Origin: Polaromonas sp. AET17H-212
Lineage (GTDB): Bacteria > Pseudomonadota > Gammaproteobacteria > Burkholderiales > Burkholderiaceae_C
Direction: 5' to 3'
DNA: 64,000 nucleotides
Assembly (NCBI RefSeq): GCF_002379085.1
Contig: NZ_NBZW01000006.1
Location: 95,533-159,532 of the forward strand
Shown here: positions 8,399 through 16,746 of the stretch, piece by piece
Layout of the letters: the number at the start of each line of letters is the position of its first letter
Position numbering within the stretch: the stretch's first letter is position 1
Program-made: the position numbers and the translations under genes
Notes under the pieces: generated by a model
Seen by the model: only the letters and a program-made list of their open reading frames with translations
Told to the model about the DNA's origin: nothing
The model's database searches: none

Positions 8399-9154
8399 TC
8401 AGGCGTGCGCCGGCTCCGGCGCCGTTCCACGCAGGTTGGCCGCCACGATGCGGGCCATGTCCTGCGGCTGCGGCGGAATTTCGGCCGTGAGCGCATCCAC
8501 GAAGTCCTCACGCGCCATGGCGAGCATGGGGTTGAAACGTTTCTCGAAGCCAAGGGTCGATGCGGGTTTGCCGGACAGGCCCGCACCGCAGGCGCTGCCG
8601 GCCTGGTGGCCGGGATAGATTTCGAGGCCGGCGGGCAGGCTCAGCAGCTTGCCATGCAAGGTATCGTGCAGCTGGCCCGCCATCTCCCGTTCGCGGCCCG
8701 CCAGGTCGGGGCGCCCTACCGCGCCAACAAACAGGGTGTCACCGGTGATGACGAACCAGGGCTCATCGCCCCGGCGCATGTCGCGCACCAGCAGGCAGAT
8801 GCTGTCTGGCGTGTGCCCGGGCGTGTGCAGCACGTCAACCACCACGTTGCCAGCCTCGAGCCGCTGGCCGTCCGCGACTGGCGCGAATTCGAACAAGACC
8901 CGCCCCTGGTTGCTCTCGTGCAGGTAATACGGCGCGCCGGCCCGCCTGGCCAGTGCCGGGCCACCCGAGTAGTGGTCGGCATGCACATGGGTGTCGATGA
9001 CGTGGGCGATCCTGACGCCCGCCTTCTCGGCCTCGGCCAGGAACCAGTCCTCGTCGCCGGCCACCACGTCAACGGCCACGGCTTTTGCCAGGCCCGCGCA
9101 GCCAAAAAAATAGGACAGGGTGGCGTTCTCCGCCGGTCGTTGTTTGAAGAACAT
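8399..9154 (-). CDS. Persulfide dioxygenase-like MBL-fold hydrolase (ETHE1/Blh family)
   Basis: 251 residues from ATG 9154, preceded by an excellent AGGAGG; an in-frame ATG at 9205 has no such signal. The metallo-beta-lactamase motif THVHADH lies at 55-61 (His56, His58, Asp60, His61), followed by HTPGHTPDS and TGDTLFVGAVGRPDLAG, the latter typical of the ETHE1/SdoA/Blh sulfur dioxygenase branch that binds a mononuclear iron and oxidises glutathione persulfide to sulfite. Later GLEIYPGHQAGSACG is present. Its neighbours (rhodaneses, DsrE protein, sulfide-type ArsR regulator) support a role in removing sulfide-derived persulfide. Confidence 0.9.
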   Translation of the reverse strand: MFFKQRPAENATLSYFFGCAGLAKAVAVDVVAGDEDWFLAEAEKAGVRIAHVIDTHVHADHYSGGPALARRAGAPYYLHESNQGRVLFEFAPVADGQRLEAGNVVVDVLHTPGHTPDSICLLVRDMRRGDEPWFVITGDTLFVGAVGRPDLAGREREMAGQLHDTLHGKLLSLPAGLEIYPGHQAGSACGAGLSGKPASTLGFEKRFNPMLAMAREDFVDALTAEIPPQPQDMARIVAANLRGTAPEPAHA

Positions 9155-9168
9155 GTTTGCCTCCTGAA

Positions 9169-9519
9169 TCAGAACACCAGGACCTTGTCGGCCCAGACCG
9201 TCCATTGGGTGAGCTCGTCCAGGGTGCTGCGGTGCGCGCCCGGGATGAGGTCTTCGATGCTGATGCCGCGTGCATCCATGCAGGTGCCGCAGGCGCCGAT
9301 CACACCCGCGTGGCTCACCACCGAACCGAGCATCACTTCAAGGTTGTAAAAGCCGGTGGGCACCTTCTGGAGGCGGTGCGCGGCGGCTGCGGCGTCACCA
9401 ATCAGGAAAACCCGGACCTCGTTGCCTGGCTGCCGGGCCAGCGCACCGGCCAGGCGCGCCCCGTTGTAGGTGCGCTCGCTGCCGTAGGGAGCGTCATTCA
9501 GGATGAGCAGTGTGTTCAT
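9169..9519 (-). CDS. DsrE/DsrF-like sulfur relay protein
   Basis: 116 residues. The beginning MNTLLILNDAPYGSERTYNG and the central VRVFLIGDAAAAA match the DsrE/YchN fold, and Cys77 and Cys80 in ACGTCMDARG are the candidate persulfide carriers. Start ATG 9519 was chosen because it lies just after the stop of the regulator gene and matches the family N-terminus; an extended frame to 9648 is the opposite-register shadow of that gene. It follows the regulator by 8 bases and precedes the dioxygenase gene by 14 bases, so it is an internal operon member. Likely role: accept and pass sulfane sulfur between rhodanese and dioxygenase; partner specificity is inferred. Confidence 0.88.
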   Translation of the reverse strand: MNTLLILNDAPYGSERTYNGARLAGALARQPGNEVRVFLIGDAAAAAHRLQKVPTGFYNLEVMLGSVVSHAGVIGACGTCMDARGISIEDLIPGAHRSTLDELTQWTVWADKVLVF

Positions 9520-9527
9520 GTCGTGCC

Positions 9528-10187
9528 TCAGGTTGCCTGTTCGAGGGGCAGGCCACGGGCGCGCCATTCGGCCACGCCGTCGGTCAGGTGAAAGGCGCGG
9601 TAGCCCCGTCTGCGCAGCAACTCGACGGCGTCCCTGGCCATCAGGCAAAACGGGCCGCGGCAGTAGGCAACGACGGGAACATCCTTGGGAAGCTCTTTCA
9701 GCCGCTTCCTGAGCTCGTCCACGGGCAGCGAGCGGGCGTGGGGCAAATGGGCGCTGGCGAATTCTTCTTCCGGCCGTACGTCCAGGACCAGGACCTCCCC
9801 GGCCTTGGCTTTCTTCAGGATTGCCGCCCGGTCGATGCCCTCGAGTTCATCGCCGTGCTCGACGATGGAGGCCAACGCAACCTGCAATTCGACCAGCCGC
9901 TCCTCGGCTTCGGCGCGCAAGTTCACCCAGAGGTCAGCCACACTGGTGCTGGCCAGGCGGTACAGGACGTACTTGCCTTCCTTGCGCGTATCGACGAGTC
10001 GCGCCATGCGCAGCTGCTTGAGGTGGGCGCTGGCCAGCTTGACGCTGATTTCCGCCTGTGCCGCGAGCACTTCGACGGTCTTCTCGCCCTGGCAAAGCAA
10101 CTCGACCAGCTCCAGGCGCTTGGGACTGGCGACGGCCTTGCCGATGCGGGCGACCTGCTCGTAAAGATGGTCCTTGATTTGTCTCAT
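9528..10187 (-). CDS. ArsR-family winged-helix regulator fused to rhodanese domain
   Basis: 219 residues in two domains. Residues 1-95 form an ArsR/SmtB winged helix (SPKRLELVELLCQG, VEVLAAQAEISVKLASAHLK, then the beta-wing TRKEGKYVLYRLA). Residues 125-215 are a rhodanese domain (VLDVRPEEEFASAHLPHA; active loop YCRGPFC with Cys176 and Cys181). ArsR proteins such as BigR and SqrR sense sulfide or persulfide through a cysteine pair; here the winged helix has just one cysteine (Cys32), so sensing may have moved to the rhodanese cysteines. It is the first gene of the sulfur operon and has a perfect inverted repeat just before its start codon, suggesting autorepression relieved by reactive sulfur. 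Confidence 0.92.
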   Translation of the reverse strand: MRQIKDHLYEQVARIGKAVASPKRLELVELLCQGEKTVEVLAAQAEISVKLASAHLKQLRMARLVDTRKEGKYVLYRLASTSVADLWVNLRAEAEERLVELQVALASIVEHGDELEGIDRAAILKKAKAGEVLVLDVRPEEEFASAHLPHARSLPVDELRKRLKELPKDVPVVAYCRGPFCLMARDAVELLRRRGYRAFHLTDGVAEWRARGLPLEQAT

Positions 10188-10192
10188 GCCAT

Positions 10193-10214
10193 CAATCTAA
10201 CGTTTGTTAGATTG
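10193..10214. promoter_or_regulatory. Inverted-repeat operator of the sulfur operon
   Basis: A perfect 9-bp inverted repeat with a 4-bp spacer: CAATCTAAC at 10193-10201, GTTT, GTTAGATTG at 10206-10214. It begins 6 bases upstream of the regulator's ATG (10187). Size and AT-rich arms fit an ArsR-type dimer site, and its position would block transcription of the whole operon. Confidence 0.75.
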
Positions 10215-10331
10215 TTTGTCAACCTCCAAAGACTGGCCCACGGCAGGAAGGCCGCCGGGCCACGGGAAGAGCGTCAGTGTCAGTAACAGTCCCGACACAA
10301 GCAGCGAGCCGCCCCGGTTTCCGGCGCGGGC

Positions 10332-10515
10332 TCAGATCTGCACCCGCGTCCCCAGTTCAATCACGCAGTTGTTGGGCAGCCGGAAGAAGGCGGCCACGCT
10401 GCCTGCGTTGCGGGACATGATGGCAAACAGGGCTTCACGCCAGTGCGCCATGCCGGCACCCCGGGTCGGCACCACAATTTCCCGGCTTAGGAAGTAGATT
10501 GTGGTGGCTGGATTT
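10332..10515 (-). pseudogene. kup: Remnant of Kup-type potassium transporter (C-terminus only)
   Basis: About 60 codons encode the Kup C-terminal tail: [52 protein letters not shown] (here read as two pieces, [12 protein letters not shown] and GTRVQI), ending with a proper stop at 10332. Intact Kup proteins have about 620-690 residues with twelve membrane helices; all of that is missing. The few codons before NPATT are not Kup-like. The fragment marks the site of a deletion or recombination between the sulfur operon and the small genes that follow. Confidence 0.85.
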
Positions 10516-10582
10516 TTTGCAAAACCGGGCCACGCCCGGACCGCCATGGGACCCTGTTTGGGGTCTGCGTGTACCCACGCGA

Positions 10583-10846
10583 CTACCGCGTCTGGCCGGA
10601 AGAAGCACAGCAGCTGTGCTCCAGCGTCCAGATCGTCGCGCCGATACCGAGCAACAACCTGACATCGTCTTCGTAGGACAGGCTCGCCTTGTCCAGGCGG
10701 TCGATCATGGTCGCAACATGGGAAACCGCATCTTGCGGCGAGACTGCCCCACCTATGCGGGCCATCTCGACGATCGCCAGCACCGCGTCGACCCGGTTCA
10801 TGCCCGGGAGTTTTTTCCGGAAATCTTCAGGATCCAGGGGTGTCAT
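10583..10846 (-). CDS. Small hypothetical protein
   Basis: 87 residues: a short amphipathic N-terminal part ([20 protein letters not shown]), then helices rich in Ala and Leu ending in [21 protein letters not shown] do not recognise a family. It is retained as a gene because its ATG overlaps the stop codon of the upstream small gene by 4 bases (ATGA), a usual sign of translational coupling. It lies directly next to the kup remnant, so it might itself be a fragment. Confidence 0.45.
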   Translation of the reverse strand: MTPLDPEDFRKKLPGMNRVDAVLAIVEMARIGGAVSPQDAVSHVATMIDRLDKASLSYEDDVRLLLGIGATIWTLEHSCCASSGQTR

Positions 10847-11100
10847 TTTTCTGGCCGTATCAAGCAGACGCTCACTGGCGCGCCTTCGGTTCGAGGCGTC
10901 GCAGGGCCAGGTAAATTTTCTTCAGAAGAGCTCGCTGGAGATAGGCGAACCCGGCTTGGCTCACTGCCGACGCTGTCCACGGCCGCTCGCAGCTCACGCT
11001 CGGTGCATTTCAGTTCGTGGCGCCGGGCAAGCACAACGAGTGGCCCAACCCGGCAAATGCGGTCGAAGGTGGTGGCTGCGGTAGAAGATGGATGGGTCAT
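10843..11100 (-). CDS. Small DUF3606-like protein
   Basis: 85 residues. The middle part HELKCTERELRAAVDSVGSEPSRVR (residues about 28-52; two pieces HELKCTERELRAAV and DSVGSEPSRVR) resembles the DUF3606 core, in which a helix with EELRxAVxxVG is followed by a short VR-containing helix. The C-terminal 30 residues are low-complexity and not conserved. The gene overlaps the next small gene by 4 bases. The function of DUF3606 is unknown. Confidence 0.5.
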   Translation of the reverse strand: MTHPSSTAATTFDRICRVGPLVVLARRHELKCTERELRAAVDSVGSEPSRVRLSPASSSEENLPGPATPRTEGAPVSVCLIRPEK

Positions 11101-11462
11101 GAAGACGCCCTTTCAAGGGGGCGATTTCATTGTGGTCAGTCGACGCGCTGGAGACCAGGGCCGTTGGGCCCAATCAGTGTAAGGAATTGTGCCGTTTCGT
11201 CCGCCTGTCCCCCCGACATGACGGGCTCCAGGGGCGGCGGAAGACAGGCTACAGGCTTTCTGGGTCCCCACAAGAACGTGTCGCCCCAGGCCGGGAACGG
11301 ATTCAGCCCAGATCCGGTCCCGGTGGACTCCGCCTGTCCGGCCGCCGGACAACGGGGCCGGACGCCGGACTTTGTCGTGCGGATGCTGCGTTTCAGCCTG
11401 CCAGCTTCCACATTTCCCCACACGCCGGGTCCAAACGGGAAGGACGTGGCTATATTGCTGCC
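11101..11462. other. Non-coding divergent spacer before the YihY-family gene
   Basis: About 360 bases. An open frame runs through it in phase with the downstream gene, but it shows no membrane or conserved features and the natural family start is at 11463. A TATATT-like -10 sits only 8 bases before that ATG without a matching -35, so a short or absent 5' leader is possible. No other element was recognised. Confidence 0.45.
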
Positions 11463-12308
11463 ATGACCACTGCAAGCCGACACCAGGGCAACCTCATCAG
11501 CCGCATCTTCCGGCGCGACCGGGAAGAACGCCTCGCCCAGGCAGCGGGCGGCCTCACGTTCACGATGGTGGTGTCCATGGTGCCGCTGCTGGCGGTGAGT
11601 TTTGCCGTGTTCGCGCGGACCCCGTTCCTGCGCGCGGCCGGGGAAGCGATTCGCGAGCACCTGCTGCGCGGCCTGCTACCGGCCGACATCGCCAGGACGG
11701 TGCTCAAGCACCTGGCGCAGTTCGCGGGCAACGCCAGCGGGCTCACGCAGGTGGGCTTTGCGGTTTTGCTGGTGTCGGCCCTGGGCCTGCTCCTGAGCGT
11801 GGAGAACACGCTCAACCGGATCTGGCGAGTGAAGAAGCCGCGCACGGTGCTGCGCCGGCTGGCCCTGTACGCTGGCATGCTGCTCACCGGCCCGGTGATC
11901 ATCGGCGCGAGCTTGTGGGCCGCGTCCTATCTTCTGGCAGCCTCCAGCGGACTGGTGGGCACGCGGCCTGCCTGGCTGCCGCATGCCCTGAACCTGGGGC
12001 CGGTGGTGCTGAGCGTGGCCGGCTTCGCCTGTCTGTTTCGCTTCGTGCCGCACACCGTGGTGCGGTGGCGCGATGCGATCGCGGGCGGCCTGCTCGCCGG
12101 CATCGCGTTTGAAGTGGGCAAACACGGCTTTGCGATTTACCTTGCCAACGTGCCCACCTACCGCACGATCTACGGCGCCTTCGCGCCTTTGCTGGCTTTC
12201 CTGGTGTGGGTGTATTACTCGTGGCTGGTCACGCTGGCCGCGGCACTGGTCAGCGCCAACCTGCCGGGTGGCGCGGCGCAACCGGCACGGCGGCTGTCAG
12301 GGGCGTAG
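11463..12308 (+). CDS. YihY/BrkB family inner-membrane protein
   Basis: 281 residues with about six membrane helices. The family signature is visible at the start (ERLAQAAGGLTFTMVVSMVPLLAV, residues about 22-45, read as AAGGLTFTMVVSMVPL) and end (YRTIYGAFAPLLAFLVWVYY, about 235-254). Many members are misannotated as ribonuclease BN; the true role is not established, with transport or envelope functions suggested. Start ATG 11463 gives the usual N-terminal length. It is a single gene, converging on the SDR gene downstream. Confidence 0.9.
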   Translation: MTTASRHQGNLISRIFRRDREERLAQAAGGLTFTMVVSMVPLLAVSFAVFARTPFLRAAGEAIREHLLRGLLPADIARTVLKHLAQFAGNASGLTQVGFAVLLVSALGLLLSVENTLNRIWRVKKPRTVLRRLALYAGMLLTGPVIIGASLWAASYLLAASSGLVGTRPAWLPHALNLGPVVLSVAGFACLFRFVPHTVVRWRDAIAGGLLAGIAFEVGKHGFAIYLANVPTYRTIYGAFAPLLAFLVWVYYSWLVTLAAALVSANLPGGAAQPARRLSGA

Positions 12309-12337
12309 CGGTGCCACACCGGGTTTGCAAGCCTTTC

Positions 12338-12387
12338 AGACCTCCGCCCCTTGAGCGGCATGCGCAAGCAGCTATCAAATAAATAGC
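12338..12387 (+). repeat. GCTAY-N7-ATAGC dispersed repeat, full-length copy 3
   Basis: Core GCTAT, CAAATAA, ATAGC at 12371-12387, preceded by CCGCCCCTTGAGCGG and TGCGCAAGCA as the leader. It lies in the convergent junction between the YihY-family and SDR genes. Confidence 0.75.
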
Positions 12388-12402
12388 AAATCGCGGTCAG
12401 CC

Positions 12403-13152
12403 TCAGCGTGCCAGATAGCCGCCGTCCACCGGGTAATAGGACCCGGTCACAAACGAAGCCTTGTCCGAGGACAGCCAGGCCACCAGTTCGGCCACTTCTT
12501 CCGCGCGGCCCAGCCGGCCGATCGGGTGGGCGCCGACCAGCATGGCGTTGATGGCGGGGTCTTCTTCCATCCCGCTGATCATGGGGGTGTGGATGAAGCC
12601 GGGACCCACGGCGTTGACACGCACGCCGTGGGCGCTGTATTCCAGCGCGGCCGCTTTTGTCAGCCCCACCACGCCGTGTTTGGCGGCGGTGTAGGCCGGG
12701 GCGCCGGCAAAACCGACGGCGCCGAGGATGGAGGCGACGTTGACGATGGCGCCACCGCCGTTTTTGAGCATGGCGGCAATCTGGTACTTCATGCCATAAA
12801 ACACGCCCGACAGGTTGATGTTGATGACCTGGGCCCAGCCGTCGAGCGGGTAGTCGGCCGTGGGGGCTTGCGGGCCGCCTATGCCGGCGTTGTTGCAGGC
12901 GATGTCGAGCCGGCCGTGCAAGGCCATGGTGCGCGCCACCAGGGCCTCGCCGTCCTGCGGTTTGCCAACGTCGGCCGCCACAAACATGGCGTCGCCGCCC
13001 AGCGCCCGCACCAGCGATGCGGTTTCCTCGCCGGCCTGTTCGTTGACGTCCGACACCACCACCCGGGCGCCCTCGCGCGCCCAGACCAGCGCAATGGCGC
13101 GGCCAATGCCCGACGACGCGCCGGTGACCAGGGCGACCTTGTTTTTCAGCAT
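12403..13152 (-). CDS. Short-chain dehydrogenase/reductase (classical SDR)
   Basis: 249 residues, standard for a classical SDR. The cofactor loop TGASSGIG is at 10-17, NNAG at 87-90, catalytic Ser141 and the YTAAK motif with Tyr154 and Lys158. Asp35 at the end of strand beta-2 suggests NAD+ over NADP+. The C-terminus FVTGSYYPVDGGYLAR is typical for the family. Start ATG 13152 follows AAAGGA; a longer open frame upstream is not SDR-like. It is transcribed alone, divergent from the ABC exporter. The alcohol or ketone substrate is not predictable; 3-oxoacyl or cyclic alcohol substrates are common in this group. Confidence 0.92.
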   Translation of the reverse strand: MLKNKVALVTGASSGIGRAIALVWAREGARVVVSDVNEQAGEETASLVRALGGDAMFVAADVGKPQDGEALVARTMALHGRLDIACNNAGIGGPQAPTADYPLDGWAQVININLSGVFYGMKYQIAAMLKNGGGAIVNVASILGAVGFAGAPAYTAAKHGVVGLTKAAALEYSAHGVRVNAVGPGFIHTPMISGMEEDPAINAMLVGAHPIGRLGRAEEVAELVAWLSSDKASFVTGSYYPVDGGYLAR

Positions 13153-13347
13153 ATGTTGATCCTTTATGTGTTGCGCGGCCTGGTGCCGCCGCCCCTGCAG
13201 CCTGGCAACCCGGACGCTGCGCCCGGTGAAACTGCCGTGTCCATTGTGGGCCACACCCCGGCAGCGCGCTTGATCTATGACAAGCCCCGAAAGGCCTTCG
13301 GGGCCTCTCGCCTGAGCCCGCCCGGCCGTGCCGACTAAACTCCCGTC

Positions 13348-15132
13348 ATGGCTACTTCCTCTCGCTCCGACGCGCCCAAGGGCTCGCCGCGTTCCCTCTC
13401 CGGCCTCGTGCCCTTTCTGCGCCCTTACCGCGGCCGCATCGGCGTGGCCATCTTCTTTCTGGTGATGGCGGCGGTGGCCACGCTGGTGTTTCCGCTGGCG
13501 CTGCGTGGCCTGATCGACGGCGGCCTGGGCGCGGGCGACAAGGGCGCGCAGCTGATGGCGCTGCGCACCCACTTCTTCGAGCTGTTTGCGGTGGCGGCGG
13601 CGCTGGGCCTGTTTTCAGCCGGGCGCTTTTACATGGTGAGCTGGCTCGGCGAGCGCGTGACGGCCGACCTGCGCAACGCGGTCTACGCGCATGTGGTGCG
13701 GCAAAGCCCCGAGTTTTTTGAAACCACGCAGACCGGCGAGGTGCTCTCGCGCCTGACCGGCGACACGACACTGGTGCAGACGGTGGTGGGCTCGTCGCTC
13801 AGCATGGGCCTGCGCAATGCCGTGATGGGCGTTGGCGCGCTGGGCATGCTGGTGGTGACCAACCCCTACCTGATGGTGCAGGTGCTGGGCGGGCTGGTGC
13901 TGATCGTCGTGCCCTCGGCGTGGTTTGGCCGGCGCGTGCGCAAGCTCTCGCGCGCCAGCCAGGACCGCGTGGCCGACTCCAGCGCGATTGCGGCCGAGGT
14001 GCTCAATGCCATTCCCGTGGTGCAAAGCTACACCGCCGAAGCGCGCGAGGCCGCGCGTTTCGACGAATCGACCACCAATGCCTTCAACACGGCGATCCGC
14101 CGGACCCGGGCGCGCTCGGTGCTGGTGGCCTTCATCATCATCGCCACCTCGGCGGCGCTGCTGTGGGGCCTGTACCAGGGCACGCAGGCGGTGATGCGCG
14201 GCGACATCACGGCGGGCCATCTGGGCCAGACGGTGGTGTACGTGATCATCCTGGCCAGCGCCACCGCAGTGCTGGGCGAGGTGTATGGCGACCTGCTGCG
14301 CGCCGCCGGCGCCACCGAACGGCTGATGGAGCTGCTGGAAACCCGCTCCCCCGTGACATCCCCATCAAATCCGGTCCCGCCCCCCGTGGTACGGGCGGGA
14401 AGCGCTATTAAATTCGAAGCAGTGACCTTCCACTACCCGTCGCGTCCAGCGCAGGCCGCGCTGAGCGACTTCTCCCTGAACGTGGCGCCCGGCGAAACCG
14501 TGGCCATCGTGGGGCCCAGCGGCGCCGGCAAAAGCACGGTGTTCCAGCTGCTGCTGCGTTTTTACGACCCGGCCTCGGGACATATCGAGCTTGACGGCGT
14601 GCGCACCGCCGACATGGCGCTGCACGACCTGCGCCAGCGCATCGGCATCGTGCCGCAGGACGCGGTGATTTTCTCGACCAGCGCACTGGAAAACATCCGC
14701 TACGGCAGGCCTGGCGCGAGTGACGACGAAGTCCGGGCGGCGGCGCAGGCGGCCTTTGCGCATGAGTTCATCATGGCGCTGCCGGAAGCGTATGACACCT
14801 TTCTGGGCGAACGCGGCGTGCGCCTGTCGGGCGGGCAGCGCCAGCGTGTTGCGATTGCACGCGCCATGCTCAAGAACCCGCCGCTGCTGCTGCTGGACGA
14901 AGCCACCAGCGCCCTGGATGCCGAAAGCGAACGCATGGTGCAGGCGGCGCTGGAGTCGGCCATGCAGGGCCGCACCACGCTGGTGGTGGCGCACCGCCTG
15001 GCCACCGTGCAGAAGGCCGACCGCATCCTGGTGCTGGACCACGGCCGCCTAGTGGAGCAAGGCACCCACGCCGAACTGGTGAGCCGCGGCGGCATTTATG
15101 CGCGGCTGGCCGCGCTGCAGTTCAACGCCTGA
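13348..15132 (+). CDS. MsbA-type ABC exporter half-transporter (permease plus ATPase)
   Basis: 594 residues. The N-terminal half has six membrane helices (first at about 28-50); the C-terminal half is an ATPase with Walker A GPSGAGKST beginning at residue 389, signature LSGGQRQR starting at 493 and Walker B LLLLDEATSALD. It matches the MsbA-related subfamily of proteobacterial permease/ATP-binding exporters that homodimerise and flip lipids or lipophilic drugs. The linker between the two domains (about residues 335-358) contains a decayed copy of the GCTAT repeat translated in frame. The gene is single, with an inverted-repeat region just downstream. The transported substrate is unknown. Confidence 0.92.
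   Translation: MATSSRSDAPKGSPRSLSGLVPFLRPYRGRIGVAIFFLVMAAVATLVFPLALRGLIDGGLGAGDKGAQLMALRTHFFELFAVAAALGLFSAGRFYMVSWLGERVTADLRNAVYAHVVRQSPEFFETTQTGEVLSRLTGDTTLVQTVVGSSLSMGLRNAVMGVGALGMLVVTNPYLMVQVLGGLVLIVVPSAWFGRRVRKLSRASQDRVADSSAIAAEVLNAIPVVQSYTAEAREAARFDESTTNAFNTAIRRTRARSVLVAFIIIATSAALLWGLYQGTQAVMRGDITAGHLGQTVVYVIILASATAVLGEVYGDLLRAAGATERLMELLETRSPVTSPSNPVPPPVVRAGSAIKFEAVTFHYPSRPAQAALSDFSLNVAPGETVAIVGPSGAGKSTVFQLLLRFYDPASGHIELDGVRTADMALHDLRQRIGIVPQDAVIFSTSALENIRYGRPGASDDEVRAAAQAAFAHEFIMALPEAYDTFLGERGVRLSGGQRQRVAIARAMLKNPPLLLLDEATSALDAESERMVQAALESAMQGRTTLVVAHRLATVQKADRILVLDHGRLVEQGTHAELVSRGGIYARLAALQFNA
14404..14420 (+). repeat. Decayed GCTAT repeat inside ABC exporter gene
   Basis: GCTAT, TAAATTC, GAAGC: the right arm differs from ATAGC at two positions. 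GTACGGGCGGGAAGC just upstream resembles the GGCGGGCGC leader. It lies exactly at the linker between the membrane and nucleotide-binding domains. Confidence 0.45.
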
Positions 15133-15181
15133 GGCCAGGCGTTTCCGCGGGGCACGGCGCCGGCGGAGCAGGCTGCGGGAG

Positions 15182-15227
15182 CATGGTTTTTCAACCCCAA
15201 ACCATGGTTATGCGTTTCATGCATAAC
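15182..15227. promoter_or_regulatory. Two adjacent inverted repeats upstream of gdhA
   Basis: First repeat: CATGGTTT (15182-15189) and AAACCATG (15199-15206) with a 9-bp spacer. Second, touching it: GTTATGC (15207-15213) and GCATAAC (15221-15227) with a 7-bp spacer. The second has the T-N11-A geometry common to LysR-type regulator sites. They lie about 80-120 bases before the gdhA start and are the best candidates for its operator; the first could alternatively help end the ABC exporter transcript. Confidence 0.55.
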
Positions 15228-15305
15228 AACCCATAAACCCGGCCTTGGACAGTTGGACACGGCGAGCCTAAGCTCGGCGCATTCATCTTCCACCAGGAGT
15301 TTTTG

Positions 15306-16619
15306 ATGTCGCAAGCTTCCAGCCCCGCCGGCGCCCCCGCGCTTTTGCACCCCCTGCCCTCCTACCTGCAGGCCGACAAGCTCGGCCCCTGGGGCAATTA
15401 CCTGCAGCAGGTCGACCGCGTGATTCCGCACCTGGGCAGCCTGGCGCGCTGGGCGGAAACACTCAAGCGGCCCAAGCGCATCCTGATTGTCGACGTGCCC
15501 ATCCACATGGACGACGGCACGGTGGCGCACTTTGAAGGCTACCGCGTGCAGCACAACGTCTCGCGCGGTCCGGGCAAGGGCGGCGTGCGTTTTCACCAGG
15601 ATGTGACCTTGTCGGAAGTGATGGCGCTGTCGGCCTGGATGTCGATCAAGAACGCCGCGGTGAACGTGCCCTACGGCGGCGCCAAGGGCGGCATCCGCGT
15701 GGACCCGAAGAAACTCTCGCGCGGCGAGCTCGAACGCATGACACGTCGCTACACCAGCGAGATCGGCATCATCATCGGCCCGAACAAGGACATCCCCGCG
15801 CCCGACGTCAACACCAATGAGCAGATCATGGCGTGGATGATGGACACCTACTCGATGAACACCGGCTCGACCTCGACCGGCGTGGTCACCGGCAAGCCGG
15901 TGGACCTGGGCGGCTCGCTGGGTCGGCGCGAAGCCACCGGCCGCGGCGTGTTCACCGTCGGCGCCGAAGCGGCCAAACACATCGACCTGGACATCGCGAC
16001 CGCCCGCGTGGCGGTGCAGGGTTTTGGCAATGTGGGCGGCGTGGCCGGCAAGCTGTTTGCCGAAGCCGGCGCACGCATTGTGGCCGTGCAGGACCATGGC
16101 GGCACGATTTACCGCGAAGCCGGGCTGGATGTGCCCTCGCTGCTCAGGCATGTGGCGGCGACCGGCAGCGTGGCCGGCTTTGCGCAGGCCGAAGTCATCG
16201 CCGACGACAAGTTCTGGGATGTCGACTGTGAAATCCTGATCCCCGCCGCATTGGAACAGCAGATCACCAGGGACAACGCCGGTCGCATCAAGGCGCGCAT
16301 GATCATTGAAGGCGCGAACGGGCCGACCACCCCCGAAGCCGACGACATCCTGCAGGAACGCAATGTGCTGGTGTTGCCCGACGTGATAGCCAATGCCGGC
16401 GGCGTGACCGTCAGCTACTTTGAATGGGTGCAGGACTTTTCCAGCTTCTTCTGGGACGAGGCCGAAATCAACGCCCGCCTGGTGCGCATCATGAAGGAAG
16501 CCTTTGCCGGCGTCTGGCAGGTGTCCCAGGACCACAAGGTCAGCCTGCGCACCGCGACCTTCATCGTGGCCTGCAAACGCATTCTGCACACGCGCGAACT
16601 GCGCGGTTTGTACCCCTGA
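15306..16619 (+). CDS. gdhA: Glutamate dehydrogenase
   Basis: 437 residues, hexameric glutamate dehydrogenase that interconverts glutamate and 2-oxoglutarate plus ammonia. The substrate-binding stretch GGVRFHQDV lies at 92-100, [11 protein letters not shown] at 120-130 with catalytic Lys127, and the dinucleotide motif GFGNVGG near 239-245 with a long N-terminal part typical of the NAD(P)+ enzyme of this family. The ATG at 15306 was chosen over the TTG directly before it; AGGAG lies 6 bases upstream. It stands alone as a unit, with paired palindromes upstream. Cofactor preference cannot be fixed from sequence alone. It links to the nitrate and ethanolamine genes in the window through ammonia. 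Confidence 0.95.
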   Translation: MSQASSPAGAPALLHPLPSYLQADKLGPWGNYLQQVDRVIPHLGSLARWAETLKRPKRILIVDVPIHMDDGTVAHFEGYRVQHNVSRGPGKGGVRFHQDVTLSEVMALSAWMSIKNAAVNVPYGGAKGGIRVDPKKLSRGELERMTRRYTSEIGIIIGPNKDIPAPDVNTNEQIMAWMMDTYSMNTGSTSTGVVTGKPVDLGGSLGRREATGRGVFTVGAEAAKHIDLDIATARVAVQGFGNVGGVAGKLFAEAGARIVAVQDHGGTIYREAGLDVPSLLRHVAATGSVAGFAQAEVIADDKFWDVDCEILIPAALEQQITRDNAGRIKARMIIEGANGPTTPEADDILQERNVLVLPDVIANAGGVTVSYFEWVQDFSSFFWDEAEINARLVRIMKEAFAGVWQVSQDHKVSLRTATFIVACKRILHTRELRGLYP

Positions 16620-16628
16620 AGCATGTGA

Positions 16629-16722
16629 CCCCCACGGTCGCTCACTGCGTGTAGCTCCCTGCCCCCCGAGGGGGCCGCTGCGCCTGCGGTCTGGCAAAGC
16701 CAGTCCCGCGGCCCCTGCTTGA
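16629..16722 (+). repeat. GC-rich dispersed repeat, copy 1, with terminator-like hairpin
   Basis: Starts CCCCCACGGTCGCTCACTG, continues GTGTAGCTCCCT, contains the hairpin GCCCCC-CGA-GGGGGC (16661-16675), then CGCTGCGCCTGCGG, CTGGCAAAGCCAG and CGGCCCCTGCTTG. It fills the gap between the converging gdhA and DUF1178 genes. The region 60615-60795 carries the same element in the opposite orientation. Confidence 0.75.
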
Positions 16723-16746
16723 CTGCGACCGGGAGCTCGTGGCTGC

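Noticed and set aside
6939..8618. Plus-strand open frame of 559 codons opposite the MFS and dioxygenase genes
   Set aside because: Shadow of three well-supported minus-strand genes.
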